Assembly: GCA_963777565.1 (NCBI GenBank)
Contig: CAVZQZ010000007.1
Location: 1 to 64,000 of the forward strand
DNA length: 64,000 nucleotides
Source: CALMEC01 sp963777565
GTDB lineage: Bacteria > Actinomycetota > Thermoleophilia > Miltoncostaeales > Miltoncostaeaceae
Direction of reading: 5' to 3'
Under the pieces are notes generated by a model. It searched no databases. It saw only the letters and a list, made by a program, of their open reading frames with translations, and was not told where the DNA came from. Numbering within the stretch: position 1 is the stretch's first letter; each line of letters begins with the position of its first letter. Of the stretch, positions 8,784-16,893 are shown piece after piece. Position numbers and translations under genes: made by a program.

Positions 8784-9622
8784 TCGGGCCGCGCAGGATA
8801 CCACCGGCACCTTTCCAATCCGACGGTGGCATTTCGTCTGTTTTGAAGAACCAGGCCATCGCGCGGCACGCAGAAGTTGAAGGGCAGGGCTGGAGAAACC
8901 CGAACCGGTCCTTGGAAGGGTGTCGCGCGCTGAACTCTCGGCTCGAGTCCGAGCGCCACGTCCTCGTAGACCGAGAAGCTGGCCGACGGACTCCTCAGCC
9001 AAAGGAGTGGAGATGGCTGCGCCAGAACCGTCCGACCTCTGACGTGGGGGACGCCGATGCCCAGAGCCGATAGAGAGCACGCGTCGTCTCGGTGATCTCG
9101 TCCAGCACCACGCGACGTTCGTCGAGAAGGTCTCCGCGGACGAGTGCTGGGCGGTTGCGCCGACTGTTGGGGCGACGATACGGCCAGTCGTCAAAGGTCG
9201 TTCTCTTCGTGCAAGGCTCGTCGATCGTGACGAACGTCAGTGCGATCACCAATGCCACTAGCGCGCAGGCGGGCGTCCCCGGGGCGGGTCGCCAACACCG
9301 CTGCGCCGATCGCGGCCTGAGAGAATGATACCGACCGGAACGATGTCAGGTATCCCGTTTGCTCTGATCGTCGATCCGACTAGGAGCCGGCGTCCCATGG
9401 ATCGCCCCACAGCAAAGACCCCTCAAAGCGCCCTAATTCACACCGCGGTGCAACTATGCTTAGTTTCCGAACGGCTGGCGTGTAGGCTAGTTTCGTGCGT
9501 ATCGGTGGGAACTCTCCTGGGCTCCACCCTTGACGATTCGGTCTCAATGTCGAAATGAGTGTGCTCAAGACCTCCCAGAAGCTACTAATCTGGGAACATA
9601 GCGTCCACCAATTAGCTCAAGA
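8784..9622. other. 839-bp stretch without a recognisable gene
   Basis: Several short open frames exist, but none resembles a known protein. One minus-strand frame (8995-9258) begins with a hydrophobic run (MALVIALTFVTI) and could be debris of a membrane protein. Base composition becomes visibly A/T-richer from about 9400, which leads into the low-GC glycosyltransferase pair; the promoter for that pair should lie in the last 200 bases. Confidence 0.4.
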
Positions 9623-10507
9623 ATGCAAACCGATCACAACGCATACGTGCTTGTAACCCCAGCCCGCAACGAAGAAACCTTCATTGCTTTGACCATAGAG
9701 TCTGTGGTGGCTCAAACCGTAAGACCGCTAATGTGGGTAATAGTCAGCGACCGGTCTGTCGATCGTACGGACGACATAATCCGGAGTTATGCGGAGAGAT
9801 ATAGTTTCATACGTCTTGTTCGCAATGACAAATCAAGCGAAAGAAATACCGCCGCAAAAGTTGAAGCCATTAACGTGGGGCTTAAGGTACTCGAGCAAAC
9901 CGAATATGCTTATTTTGGCAACCTAGACGCCGACATATCGTTCGGAGCGCACTACTTCGAAACATTGCTCCAGCGCTTCGAGCAAGACAACGAACTTGGT
10001 GTTATCGGCGGCAGGATCTTTCAGGTTGGTGACCGAGGTCAAGCACTCGAGACAGATGCAAGCACGGAAAGCGTAGCCGGCGCCATTCAACTCTTCCGCA
10101 GGGAGTGCTTTGAACAAATTGGGGGATACAAACCCATAGCACGCGGCATGGAAGATGGAATAGCCGAGATCGCAGCTCGTTACTATGGTTGGAAGACGCG
10201 CTCATACAAAGACCTGCCGGTATTGCATCACCGCGAGTTGGGAACCGTCGGACGATCAGTATATAGAGCGCGCTTCAACAGTGGCTTGACTGAATATCTC
10301 GTCGGGTTCAGCCTCACTTACCACATAATAAGAGCCCTTTCCCGCGTCCTTGAGAAACCGTATTTGATCGGCGCTATCCTGATTCTTTCCGGTTACATAT
10401 GGGGGTTGCTTTCAAGGCCACCGAAGGTTATTCCATATGCGCTTGTCGGATTTATTCGTCGAGAACAGAGGGCAAAACTACTTAGATTGCTCCTTGGGAA
10501 GCGGTAG
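9623..10507 (+). CDS. Family 2 glycosyltransferase, A/T-rich (probably acquired)
   Basis: 294-residue GT-A glycosyltransferase. N-terminal motifs are YVLVTPARNEETFI, VIVSDRSVDRTDD and the metal-binding NLDADISF (DxD, near residue 100). The acceptor region has an acidic GMEDGIAEIA, and the C-terminus has hydrophobic segments (YLIGAILILSGYIWGLL) ending in basic residues, so it is probably membrane-associated. Start ATG 9623 gives a normal N-terminus; the ribosome site is weak. Codons use many A/T third positions, unlike almost all other genes here, which suggests horizontal transfer. It lies 29 bp before a GT4 gene of the same composition, probably in one transcript. Glycan and donor are unknown. 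Confidence 0.85.
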   Translation: MQTDHNAYVLVTPARNEETFIALTIESVVAQTVRPLMWVIVSDRSVDRTDDIIRSYAERYSFIRLVRNDKSSERNTAAKVEAINVGLKVLEQTEYAYFGNLDADISFGAHYFETLLQRFEQDNELGVIGGRIFQVGDRGQALETDASTESVAGAIQLFRRECFEQIGGYKPIARGMEDGIAEIAARYYGWKTRSYKDLPVLHHRELGTVGRSVYRARFNSGLTEYLVGFSLTYHIIRALSRVLEKPYLIGAILILSGYIWGLLSRPPKVIPYALVGFIRREQRAKLLRLLLGKR

Positions 10508-10536
10508 GTCCTTGCAAGTCCTATTCGGCTTACAAC

Positions 10537-11730
10537 GTGACTGAAGCGATGAAACGCACCCTCAAAGTGGCTCAACTCGTGCCGTACTATTCACCAGCAA
10601 TCGGGGGCGTCGAAGTCGTTTGTCAATACATTTCGGAGGAACTAGCACACAGAGGTCACGAGGTCCATGTGTTCACTGCCAATAGAGGCCATAAGGGATC
10701 TCCGCGCCTGTATATGCAGCGTGCTGAGGTGATAAATGGTGTCAACATCCACCGATTCAGAAGCTATTTAAATGTTGGGCACTATGGGCTATTTCCGGGG
10801 TTTATCGCACCGCTCGCAAAGGGTGGGTTTGACATTATTCATGCGCATGGTTATCGGCAGCCACAAAGTGAAATTGGTGCGCGTGTTGGTGCTCGGCTGA
10901 ACGTGCCCACCATCTTACATGTGCATGGCGGGTTTTACACTCGTAGCAGACCGAAACGACTTCTTTATGCTCTGTTCGATAGATCGGCACGCCAGCATAG
11001 GGCGAACGTGTTTGATCACTTTATCGGACTCTCGGAAATCGACCGGAAGCATCTATTGGAACTTAATGCTCGCCCTGACGGGATTAGCGTCATTAGGAAT
11101 GCTGCGGAAGACAGGGCTTTTGAGATGGTCGACGCGACGGGATTCAGGAAGAAGCATGGCCTCGAAGGAAGACGAGTCATCTTGTATCTCAGCATTCTGC
11201 ATCGCTATAAGAGGCCGGAGTTGCTGATTCGTGCGTTACCAAGAATTATTGACGAGGAGCCTGAAGTGTTTCTGTTGTTCGTCGGGCCTGATGCGGGCGA
11301 ACTTGAGAAGATCCGCGAACTTGCAAGAAGTCTTGGTGTGACTGACTATTACAAGTGGATTGGACCCTTGCAGGGCAGGGAGAAGCACGAGGCCTTCGAA
11401 TGCTCGGAATTTCTGGCTCTTCCATCTGATGAAGATCCCTATCCTCTCGTGTTGCTGGAGGCAATGGCGCATGAGAGGCCCGTTCTGACAACTAACGTCG
11501 TCGGCCAGGCCTCTATGATTGGAGGAAATGAGGCCGGGATTATCGTTTCGCCGGGAGACTTGGACGGTATCGTGAGCGGTGCAATTAGGCTGTTGACGGA
11601 TTCGCTATATAAAAGGACGATTGGTGGGAACGCAAGGCGCTTGGCTGAGAGAGAGTTTAGTGTAGGGGCAGTGGTTGATGAGATCGAGAAGTTGTATGCG
11701 GGTTTGATGGAAGGGAAGGGAAGACCTTAG
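10537..11730 (+). CDS. Family 4 glycosyltransferase (GT-B), A/T-rich
   Basis: 397-residue GT-B retaining glycosyltransferase, likely extending a surface polysaccharide from a nucleotide-sugar donor. The N-terminal domain shows LVPYYSPAIGGVEVVCQYIS and FDIIHAHGYRQP. The C-terminal domain shows VILYLSILHRYKRPELLIRA and the donor-site region PSDEDPYPLVLLEAMAHERP, which carries the GT4 E-x7-E glutamates. GTG 10537 is the longest start and ATG 10549 is equally plausible; neither has a strong ribosome site. Like its upstream partner, it is visibly lower in GC than the surrounding genome, so both probably arrived together. Confidence 0.88.
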   Translation: MTEAMKRTLKVAQLVPYYSPAIGGVEVVCQYISEELAHRGHEVHVFTANRGHKGSPRLYMQRAEVINGVNIHRFRSYLNVGHYGLFPGFIAPLAKGGFDIIHAHGYRQPQSEIGARVGARLNVPTILHVHGGFYTRSRPKRLLYALFDRSARQHRANVFDHFIGLSEIDRKHLLELNARPDGISVIRNAAEDRAFEMVDATGFRKKHGLEGRRVILYLSILHRYKRPELLIRALPRIIDEEPEVFLLFVGPDAGELEKIRELARSLGVTDYYKWIGPLQGREKHEAFECSEFLALPSDEDPYPLVLLEAMAHERPVLTTNVVGQASMIGGNEAGIIVSPGDLDGIVSGAIRLLTDSLYKRTIGGNARRLAEREFSVGAVVDEIEKLYAGLMEGKGRP

Positions 11731-12175
11731 CCGCCCCAGTCCGCCTGGATGGGCGCATTGGGCGGGGCGTAGTGCGCGAAGGGGGACCGTGCGCCGGAGC
11801 CTCGACCGGCATCGCCAGGGAGAACCCGCGGCTGTCGCCTGCCAAGTGGCGGAGGCGAGCAGCGAGCCGGAACTGGAATGGATCGCAAGCACTGTCAACG
11901 ACCGTAGACTCCAAACGGCTTCGGGCCGCCCGCGTTGGACCACCCTGCCGCCAGCGGCTTCTACGATGGCGAGTCGGGGGGTGTTCTTCAGCTTCGAGTG
12001 CTTCGAGCGCTCTTCTCGGATGCTTTGCCTCCGAGGCATGCTCGACAAGCCAACATGGTGACCGCGGTCCCAATGCCCGGGTTCATTCCTCCAACGGCTC
12101 ACGCTGAAGAGTTCGTTCGCTGAGCTTCCTGGCCGGCCCGCGCCGGCTTCACTCGCTCGGCCGGATCAGCCGCGG
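11731..12175. other. 445-bp stretch without a recognisable gene
   Basis: GC content returns to the high level of the chromosome directly after the low-GC glycosyltransferase gene. Open frames on both strands are short and arginine- or serine-rich, with no family motif. Nothing else is seen. Confidence 0.4.
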
Positions 12176-12650
12176 TCAGCTGCCTATCGCAGTCACCGAT
12201 TTTGGCAGCCCCAAGAACCGCTCGAACAGCAAGCGCGCGTCTGGGAAATACGCCCGCATCTCGGTCGCGCTAGGAGTTCCGTGAACAGAGCCTCCTCCCG
12301 TGCCTTCTCTGGGAGCCAGTTCCGGGTGTGTCCGAGTGGCCACCACGGTGCGATTCGCGTCCGGGCCGCCGCGGGTAGGAACTGAAAGAACGGGCAAACC
12401 CAGTGGGGCTCGATGGGGAAGTAGCGATAGGGGGTTTGGACAACGCACCTCGGCGCCATCGAACGAACGACCTCGGCAAAACGCTTGCGTGGAGGTGTCC
12501 GCCGAGATGCTCGATGAGGCTGTTGGACAGCACAGGATCGAAGGTCTCGCCGCTGGTGAGGGCGGCGGCGTCCAGGGCGTCGCCCGTGATCGGGCGCAGC
12601 CACGTTGGCATTTTCACTTCCTTCGGGTAGCTGGCTCTTTCCGCAGCCCA
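12176..12650 (-). pseudogene. Frameshifted class I SAM-dependent methyltransferase remnant
   Basis: Three minus-strand frames read in order give LRPITGDALDAAAL and LSNSLIEHLGGHL (motifs II and IV of class I methyltransferases), then RFAEVVRSMAPRCVVQTPYR and FPIEPHWVCPFFQFLP, then EMRAYFPDARLLFERFLGLP to a stop at 12176. The N-terminal SAM-binding glycine motif is missing or further scrambled. The pattern is that of small methyltransferases in glycan clusters. At least two shifts and a lost N-terminus mean it is non-functional. Confidence 0.65.
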
Positions 12651-12707
12651 CAAGCCCCGGCGAACAGCGGGCGTGGGAGGGTTTCCGTACCTGTTGCCGC
12701 TACTACT

Positions 12708-12734
12708 CTGCTGCTGCTGCTGCTGCTGCTGCTG
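12708..12734 (+). repeat. (CTG)9 trinucleotide microsatellite
   Basis: Nine uninterrupted CTG units (27 bp) lie next to the methyltransferase remnant. Perfect triplet arrays of this length are uncommon in bacterial genomes and are prone to slippage. It is outside any supported gene. Confidence 0.95.
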
Positions 12735-12879
12735 AGGTCTCTGGTGGGTGCAAGGTTGCACCGAGAACGCCCACAGGCCGACCGTTCCCCGCAAGCGACC
12801 GGCTCGACCCGCAAACCGCGCTGGGGCTGGCGTTTGGCCGCTCGCGGATCCGGGACACCCCTAGAGGTGGGATCGACGT

Positions 12880-12971
12880 GTATTGGGATTGATCCATGAA
12901 CGAACCCTGACGCAACGCGGGATTCTGTTGCTAGAAGCGGTCGTCATGGTTCAATGCCAGTACTCCCCATC
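12880..12971. repeat. Inverted repeat resembling tRNA-Val 3' end
   Basis: The right arm (12944-12971, plus strand) matches the 3' end of tRNA-Val at about 26 of 29 positions (TTCAATGCCAGTACT against TTCAATCCCAGTACT). The left arm (12880-12899) is a poorer copy in the opposite orientation (GTATTGGGATTGATCCATGA). The arms are 44 bp apart and pair at about 17 of 20 positions. They may be decayed attachment sites or part of a dead tRNA-targeting element. Confidence 0.5.
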
Positions 12972-13377
12972 ACTGAAGCGGTGCTCAGGTGATTTGCTGG
13001 TACCCGGCGGGCATACGGAGGCCGGGGTATCCGCATCGTGCGGTCGCTGACACCGACGCCGGCTGCCGCTGCGAGGCCGCGCCGGTCGAGTCGTGCGTTT
13101 CACCCGCAGTGAAACGAGCCCCGGGCCGTCTGGGTCACCCCCTCGCGTGCCAGTATCCCGGCCGACCATGCCCGTACCGCCAGGCTGAGATGTCCATCAG
13201 ACACGTCAACTCGGAGGCTCGTTTCGGAGATCTGCCCGCACGCTCGGTGTGGGCGATGCCGGTGGGAACCATGCATGACGCGGCGCGAATCCTGTTCTGC
13301 GGGCTTCTCCCCGCCGTAATGCCGACCATGTTGCTGGCGAAGCTCGTCGTGCTCGCCAGCGCACGGGGGAGGGCATC

Positions 13378-14268
13378 GTGGATGAGGTAGCAGCACTTCT
13401 CGCGATCGTCGCGGCCTTTCTTTTCGCCCTCGCGGCGACGCTGTGGCAGAAGGCCGCGCTCGGCTTGAGCGGCGTCTCATTTCGCCACCCGAAGACGTTC
13501 CTCGTGCTGCTCACCACATGGGTATGGCTGCTGGGCCTGGCCGCGCAGATCCTCGGCGTCGGGCTGCAGGCGGCCGCGCTTGACCGGGGGCGCGTCTCGA
13601 TCATCCAGCCGCTCCTGGTCACCTCGATCGTCTGGGCGCTGCCGCTGGGCTACTTCATGACCGGCCAGAGAATCACCCGGAGGGGCGTGCTCGGGGCAGG
13701 GGTCATCGTCGTCGGCCTCGCGGTCTTCGCCTCCTTCGCCGATCCCGCTGCCGGGGTGGACAACGCGCCCGCGTCCGACTGGATCGCCTCCATACTCATC
13801 ATCGGCGCCATTTGCACCGCGTTGCTGTTGTTCGCCAACCGCGGCACCTTGACGATGCGGGCCGCGACCCTCGGCACGATCGCCGGGGTCCTTTACGGGC
13901 TCTCGGCGACGCTGATGAAGCCCGTGGTCGAGAGCCTCCACGCCGATGGGCTCGCCTCGGTGCTCGGCGGCTGGGAGTTCTGGACGATGGCCGCCGCCGG
14001 GATCGTGGGCTTCCTCTTCCAGCAGCTCTCACTCTCGACGGGCCGCCTCGTCGCGTCGGTGGCGACGGTGTCGGTCACCAACCCGGTCATCAGCGTCATG
14101 CTGGGCGCCCTCGTCCTCCAGGAACGGCTCGACAAGACCCCACCCTGGCACGCGGTCCTCGGGGTGGGCGGGCTCGCACTCGCCCTCCTTGGCGCCGTCG
14201 TGATCGCGTCGGCCGGGGAGGAGAAGAAGGACACCGAGAAGGCGACGGCTCAGCCGGCTCTCGCCTGA
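13378..14268 (+). CDS. DMT-superfamily (EamA-like) membrane transporter
   Basis: 296-residue inner-membrane protein with nine to ten hydrophobic helices arranged as two repeats, the architecture of drug/metabolite transporters. The first helix is AALLAIVAAFLFALAATLWQ. Later landmarks are RVSIIQPLLVTSIVWALPLG and the second-repeat helix end TVSVTNPVISVMLGALVLQE. A charged tail (EEKKDTEK) is cytoplasmic. Start GTG 13378 is supported by the GGGGGAGGG ribosome site. The substrate cannot be predicted. It stands alone between decayed regions and is clearly under selection, since the frame is open and hydrophobicity is preserved. Confidence 0.85.
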   Translation: MDEVAALLAIVAAFLFALAATLWQKAALGLSGVSFRHPKTFLVLLTTWVWLLGLAAQILGVGLQAAALDRGRVSIIQPLLVTSIVWALPLGYFMTGQRITRRGVLGAGVIVVGLAVFASFADPAAGVDNAPASDWIASILIIGAICTALLLFANRGTLTMRAATLGTIAGVLYGLSATLMKPVVESLHADGLASVLGGWEFWTMAAAGIVGFLFQQLSLSTGRLVASVATVSVTNPVISVMLGALVLQERLDKTPPWHAVLGVGGLALALLGAVVIASAGEEKKDTEKATAQPALA

Positions 14269-14472
14269 CCACGGTCGTTCCGAACCGCCCCCGCGTCCAC
14301 GGCTCGACGCACGGATGGCTCGATCCGATCCTCAGTCCCGATCCGGGACGCTGTCGTTGGAACAGGGTGTCATGTACGGCGCACCGGACGCTCCTGTCGA
14401 GAGGGTTCCTGCTGTCCTGTCCTGGGCGCGAGCATGTGGCACCCTGAGCTCATGGGGGTCGGTTTGTGCGTC

Positions 14473-14680
14473 CCAGGTCCTCGCGGCATCGGCGTGCTCA
14501 GCCTGCGGCAGGTGCGGCGGGCCCGCTGAGCTGCTTCGAAGCTGTGGAACGACGGTACGCGCCGCTGGCGCGCGTGCGGCTCGGGCCGGTGCGCCTGTTC
14601 ACGGTCATCGATCCGGCGCTGGTCATACGGGTCCTCGTCGAGGACGCCGACGGGTGCAAGAAGGGCATGGCTCTGGCTCG
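14473..14680 (+). pseudogene. Cytochrome P450 N-terminal fragment
   Basis: PGPRGIGVLSLRQVRR is followed, after a frame change near 14515-14530, by PLSCFEAVERRYAPLARVRL, then GPVRLFTVIDPALVIRVLVE and DADGCKKG. This is the order seen at the start of cytochrome P450s (PPGPRG...L, FFE...YG, ...DPxLxRxVLV...YxKG). The oxygen-binding I helix, ExxR and the haem cysteine are all absent; the DNA after it is unrelated. The gene is a dead fragment. Confidence 0.6.
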
Positions 14681-14843
14681 AGGTGGGCAACCGACTCGGC
14701 GAACCACAGCCGACAAGGGTTTCGACTCGAACGACCACACCCACCGGCGTGACCAACCCGATACGCCTCCCGAATTCGGCCAACCCAGATTCCCATACGG
14801 CCCCTGCCGTGCGGGGCGCCGGCTTGATGTGCCGCGTCCTAGG

Positions 14844-16601
14844 TCAGGGGCCGGAGGGGGCCGCCCGGAGGATGAGGGCGGCGGGGCCCCGGAACGGCGC
14901 CCGCAACCTCACCTTCGCTCCACCGCTGACAGAGCCCCCGGGGTGCGCCTCGCCAGACACCGCGTCGATCCACGTGGCCCGCATCCTCCCCGGTGTCGAG
15001 GACAGGTCCACTGTAAGCTCGCCACCTTTCGGCGAGTAGGCGAGGTACTCGCCGCCGGGAGACGCATTGGCGAGGCAATAGCCCGATGAGGCGAGTTCGC
15101 CCCGCGGCACCATCCGCGCGAGTTCGACGCGGCGCGAGACCTCCTCCGTGATGCCAAGGGCGCGCCGGGCGTCCTCCCAGCGGGGGTCGGCCGCGTCCCA
15201 CCCCTCCGCCCCGAGGCCGGTCGCCTGGCCGTCGTAGAGGTCCATGAGCTGCGGGTTCAGGCCGCGGGTAAAACTCCGCCACGGCCACGACCCGTCGCCG
15301 CAGATTCCGCAGAGGTGGTCGGTGTCGTAAATCACAACCTTGCGACCGTCACCTGGCGTCGGGTCGTCGACGGACCCGTTCGGGGCGATCCAGTCGGCGG
15401 ACGTCGTGAAGAGGTCGGCGTTCTCTCCGCCGGGCACCTCCGCGGTGATGCCCACCGGATGCCGCGCGCGCCGGCCAGTGCGCTCCTCGTCACGGATGAC
15501 CTTCACGATGTGCTCCTGCCACGGCAGTGAGCCCTGTCGGCTCTCGTTGCTGACCTCGTAGAGGACGTTGGGCTGGTCGCCGAGGACGTCCACGACGCGA
15601 CGCACGTACGCGTCCTGCAAACGCGTCACCGCGGCGACTTCAAGCCGGTGGGTCTCGGTGCCGCTCCCGTCGTTGTTTGGGTCCCCGTCGATGCCGTTGA
15701 CGTTGTTGGCGCGGTTGAACGGATGCCCGCCCCAGGGACTGAGGAGCCTCTTGTCCTTCTGCTCGATGCTCCAGCCGTCAAACAGCATTACAAGCGTGTA
15801 GATGCCGCGCTGGCGCGCTGCGGCGACGCGGTCCCTCAGCCGCTGGAAGTACGCGGGGTTGAAGCGGGACAGGTCGAACTTGGGCCGGCCGTCGAGAGCG
15901 GTCCCCGGTCCGGTCCGCTCGTAGACAAGCGGAGCGAACGTGTAGGGGCCCGGGATCCAGGGCGCCGAGAATGCCTGCTCCCACGCCCAGAGCTCCGTGA
16001 GGTTCACCCCGTGGGCCTGCAGCCCGTCGAGGAATCGGGCGTAGTCGAACCTTGGGGGCGGGTCCGCGGGCCCGGAGTCGACGAGATCCGCCCACGTGTG
16101 GTCACCGGTGAGGTAGACGATGCGGCCGGAGGGATCGGCGAAGTAGCGTGGATTCGCGCGGCTCGCCCGGAGGGGGCCCATCCGCAGCGCTCCCACCCGG
16201 ATACTCGCCGTCGCGACACGCCGACCCAGGGTCGTCCGGATCGTGGCCGTGCCTGCGCTCTGCCCCACCACGACTCCGTCGCGGCCCACCCGTGCGACGC
16301 GCGTCGCCGAGGAGCGCCAGGCGGCGCGCCGGGTCACGTCGGTGACCGAGCCGTCTGCCCTGCGGACAACGGCGGCGAGCTTGAGGCGCTCGCCGGGCGC
16401 GATCGCCTGTCCGGGCGGTGTCACCACGAGGGCGACGGGCGGGCTGGGGCTTGAGGGTCGTGCCGTGCCGCCGCACCCGGCCAGCAATACGCCCGCCAAC
16501 ACCGCGAAACCTGCGGCGACGCCAGGGGCACGGCGATGCGCGACGGGCGTGGCGGACGCGCGCGCGCTCCCCGTGGCTGGGCCCGCGGTCGACTCCGGCA
16601 T
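14844..16601 (-). CDS. Secreted lipoprotein glycoside hydrolase (DUF4038/apiosidase-like) with Ig-like domain
   Basis: 585 residues from ATG 16601 (ribosome site GAAGGGAAG). The signal sequence ends in a lipobox, VLLAGC with Cys43, so it should be anchored on the outer face of the membrane. Residues about 55-140 form a Big2-like Ig domain (LVVTPPGQAIAPGERLKLAA, then the GTATIRTTLG strand). A TIM-barrel hydrolase follows, with FADPSGRIVYLTGDHTWADL, GVNLTELWAWE and NVLYEVSNE, where the last Glu is the probable acid/base. The C-terminal 85 residues (YLAYSPKGGELTVDL) match the collagen-binding-like domain often found after DUF4038. It probably cleaves plant-type or bacterial polysaccharide; the exact substrate is unknown. 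It is divergent from the phosphoesterase gene at 16894. Confidence 0.8.
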   Translation of the reverse strand: MPESTAGPATGSARASATPVAHRRAPGVAAGFAVLAGVLLAGCGGTARPSSPSPPVALVVTPPGQAIAPGERLKLAAVVRRADGSVTDVTRRAAWRSSATRVARVGRDGVVVGQSAGTATIRTTLGRRVATASIRVGALRMGPLRASRANPRYFADPSGRIVYLTGDHTWADLVDSGPADPPPRFDYARFLDGLQAHGVNLTELWAWEQAFSAPWIPGPYTFAPLVYERTGPGTALDGRPKFDLSRFNPAYFQRLRDRVAAARQRGIYTLVMLFDGWSIEQKDKRLLSPWGGHPFNRANNVNGIDGDPNNDGSGTETHRLEVAAVTRLQDAYVRRVVDVLGDQPNVLYEVSNESRQGSLPWQEHIVKVIRDEERTGRRARHPVGITAEVPGGENADLFTTSADWIAPNGSVDDPTPGDGRKVVIYDTDHLCGICGDGSWPWRSFTRGLNPQLMDLYDGQATGLGAEGWDAADPRWEDARRALGITEEVSRRVELARMVPRGELASSGYCLANASPGGEYLAYSPKGGELTVDLSSTPGRMRATWIDAVSGEAHPGGSVSGGAKVRLRAPFRGPAALILRAAPSGP

Positions 16602-16632
16602 GTGGCTTCCCTTCGGACGTACCGAACGTAAA

Positions 16633-16661
16633 ATCATGCACCGAAAGCCCAAAATACGCAA
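16633..16661 (-). promoter_or_regulatory. Candidate promoter of the glycoside hydrolase gene
   Basis: Minus strand: TTGCGT (16661-16656), 17-bp spacer, CATGAT (16638-16633), in the only A/T-rich patch of the 292-bp divergent intergenic region. It would start transcription about 25 nt before the ATG. Confidence 0.35.
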
Positions 16662-16893
16662 CATCGCGGGTGGCGGGTACCGGCCCGTGACCCGATCGGT
16701 GCCCCAGCACAGTGGAGCGTCGGCTACCCGATCGCAGGGAAGTCGCCCAGTGACGGCGCCAACGAATGATCTCGTCCCGCCACTCATCATGGCCGAGGGG
16801 CGGCTGGAAGTCCTGGAGAATCCGGCTGAGCCCGATCCCCCTCCCGCCACGTCCCGACGCATCGCTTGATTCGCCAGATCTGCCGCGGCCTGG

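Larger units (their letters stand above)
12651..13377. other. Debris region with repeats, no gene
   Basis: No coding region is supported in this 727-bp stretch. It contains a (CTG)9 tract and an inverted repeat resembling the tRNA-Val 3' end (both listed separately). The last 150 bp should include the promoter of the DMT transporter gene at 13378. Confidence 0.4.

Noticed and set aside
8673..9194. Long minus-strand open frame across the tRNA-Val gene
   Set aside because: It reads straight through the tRNA and gives the low-complexity peptide typical of tRNA translation; no family motif.
8995..9258. Minus-strand 87-codon frame with a hydrophobic start
   Set aside because: No recognisable domain, no clear ribosome site, and it lies in a region of debris.
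14466..15089. Plus-strand 207-codon frame starting in the P450 fragment
   Set aside because: Only its first third is P450-like; the rest is antisense to the glycoside hydrolase gene.
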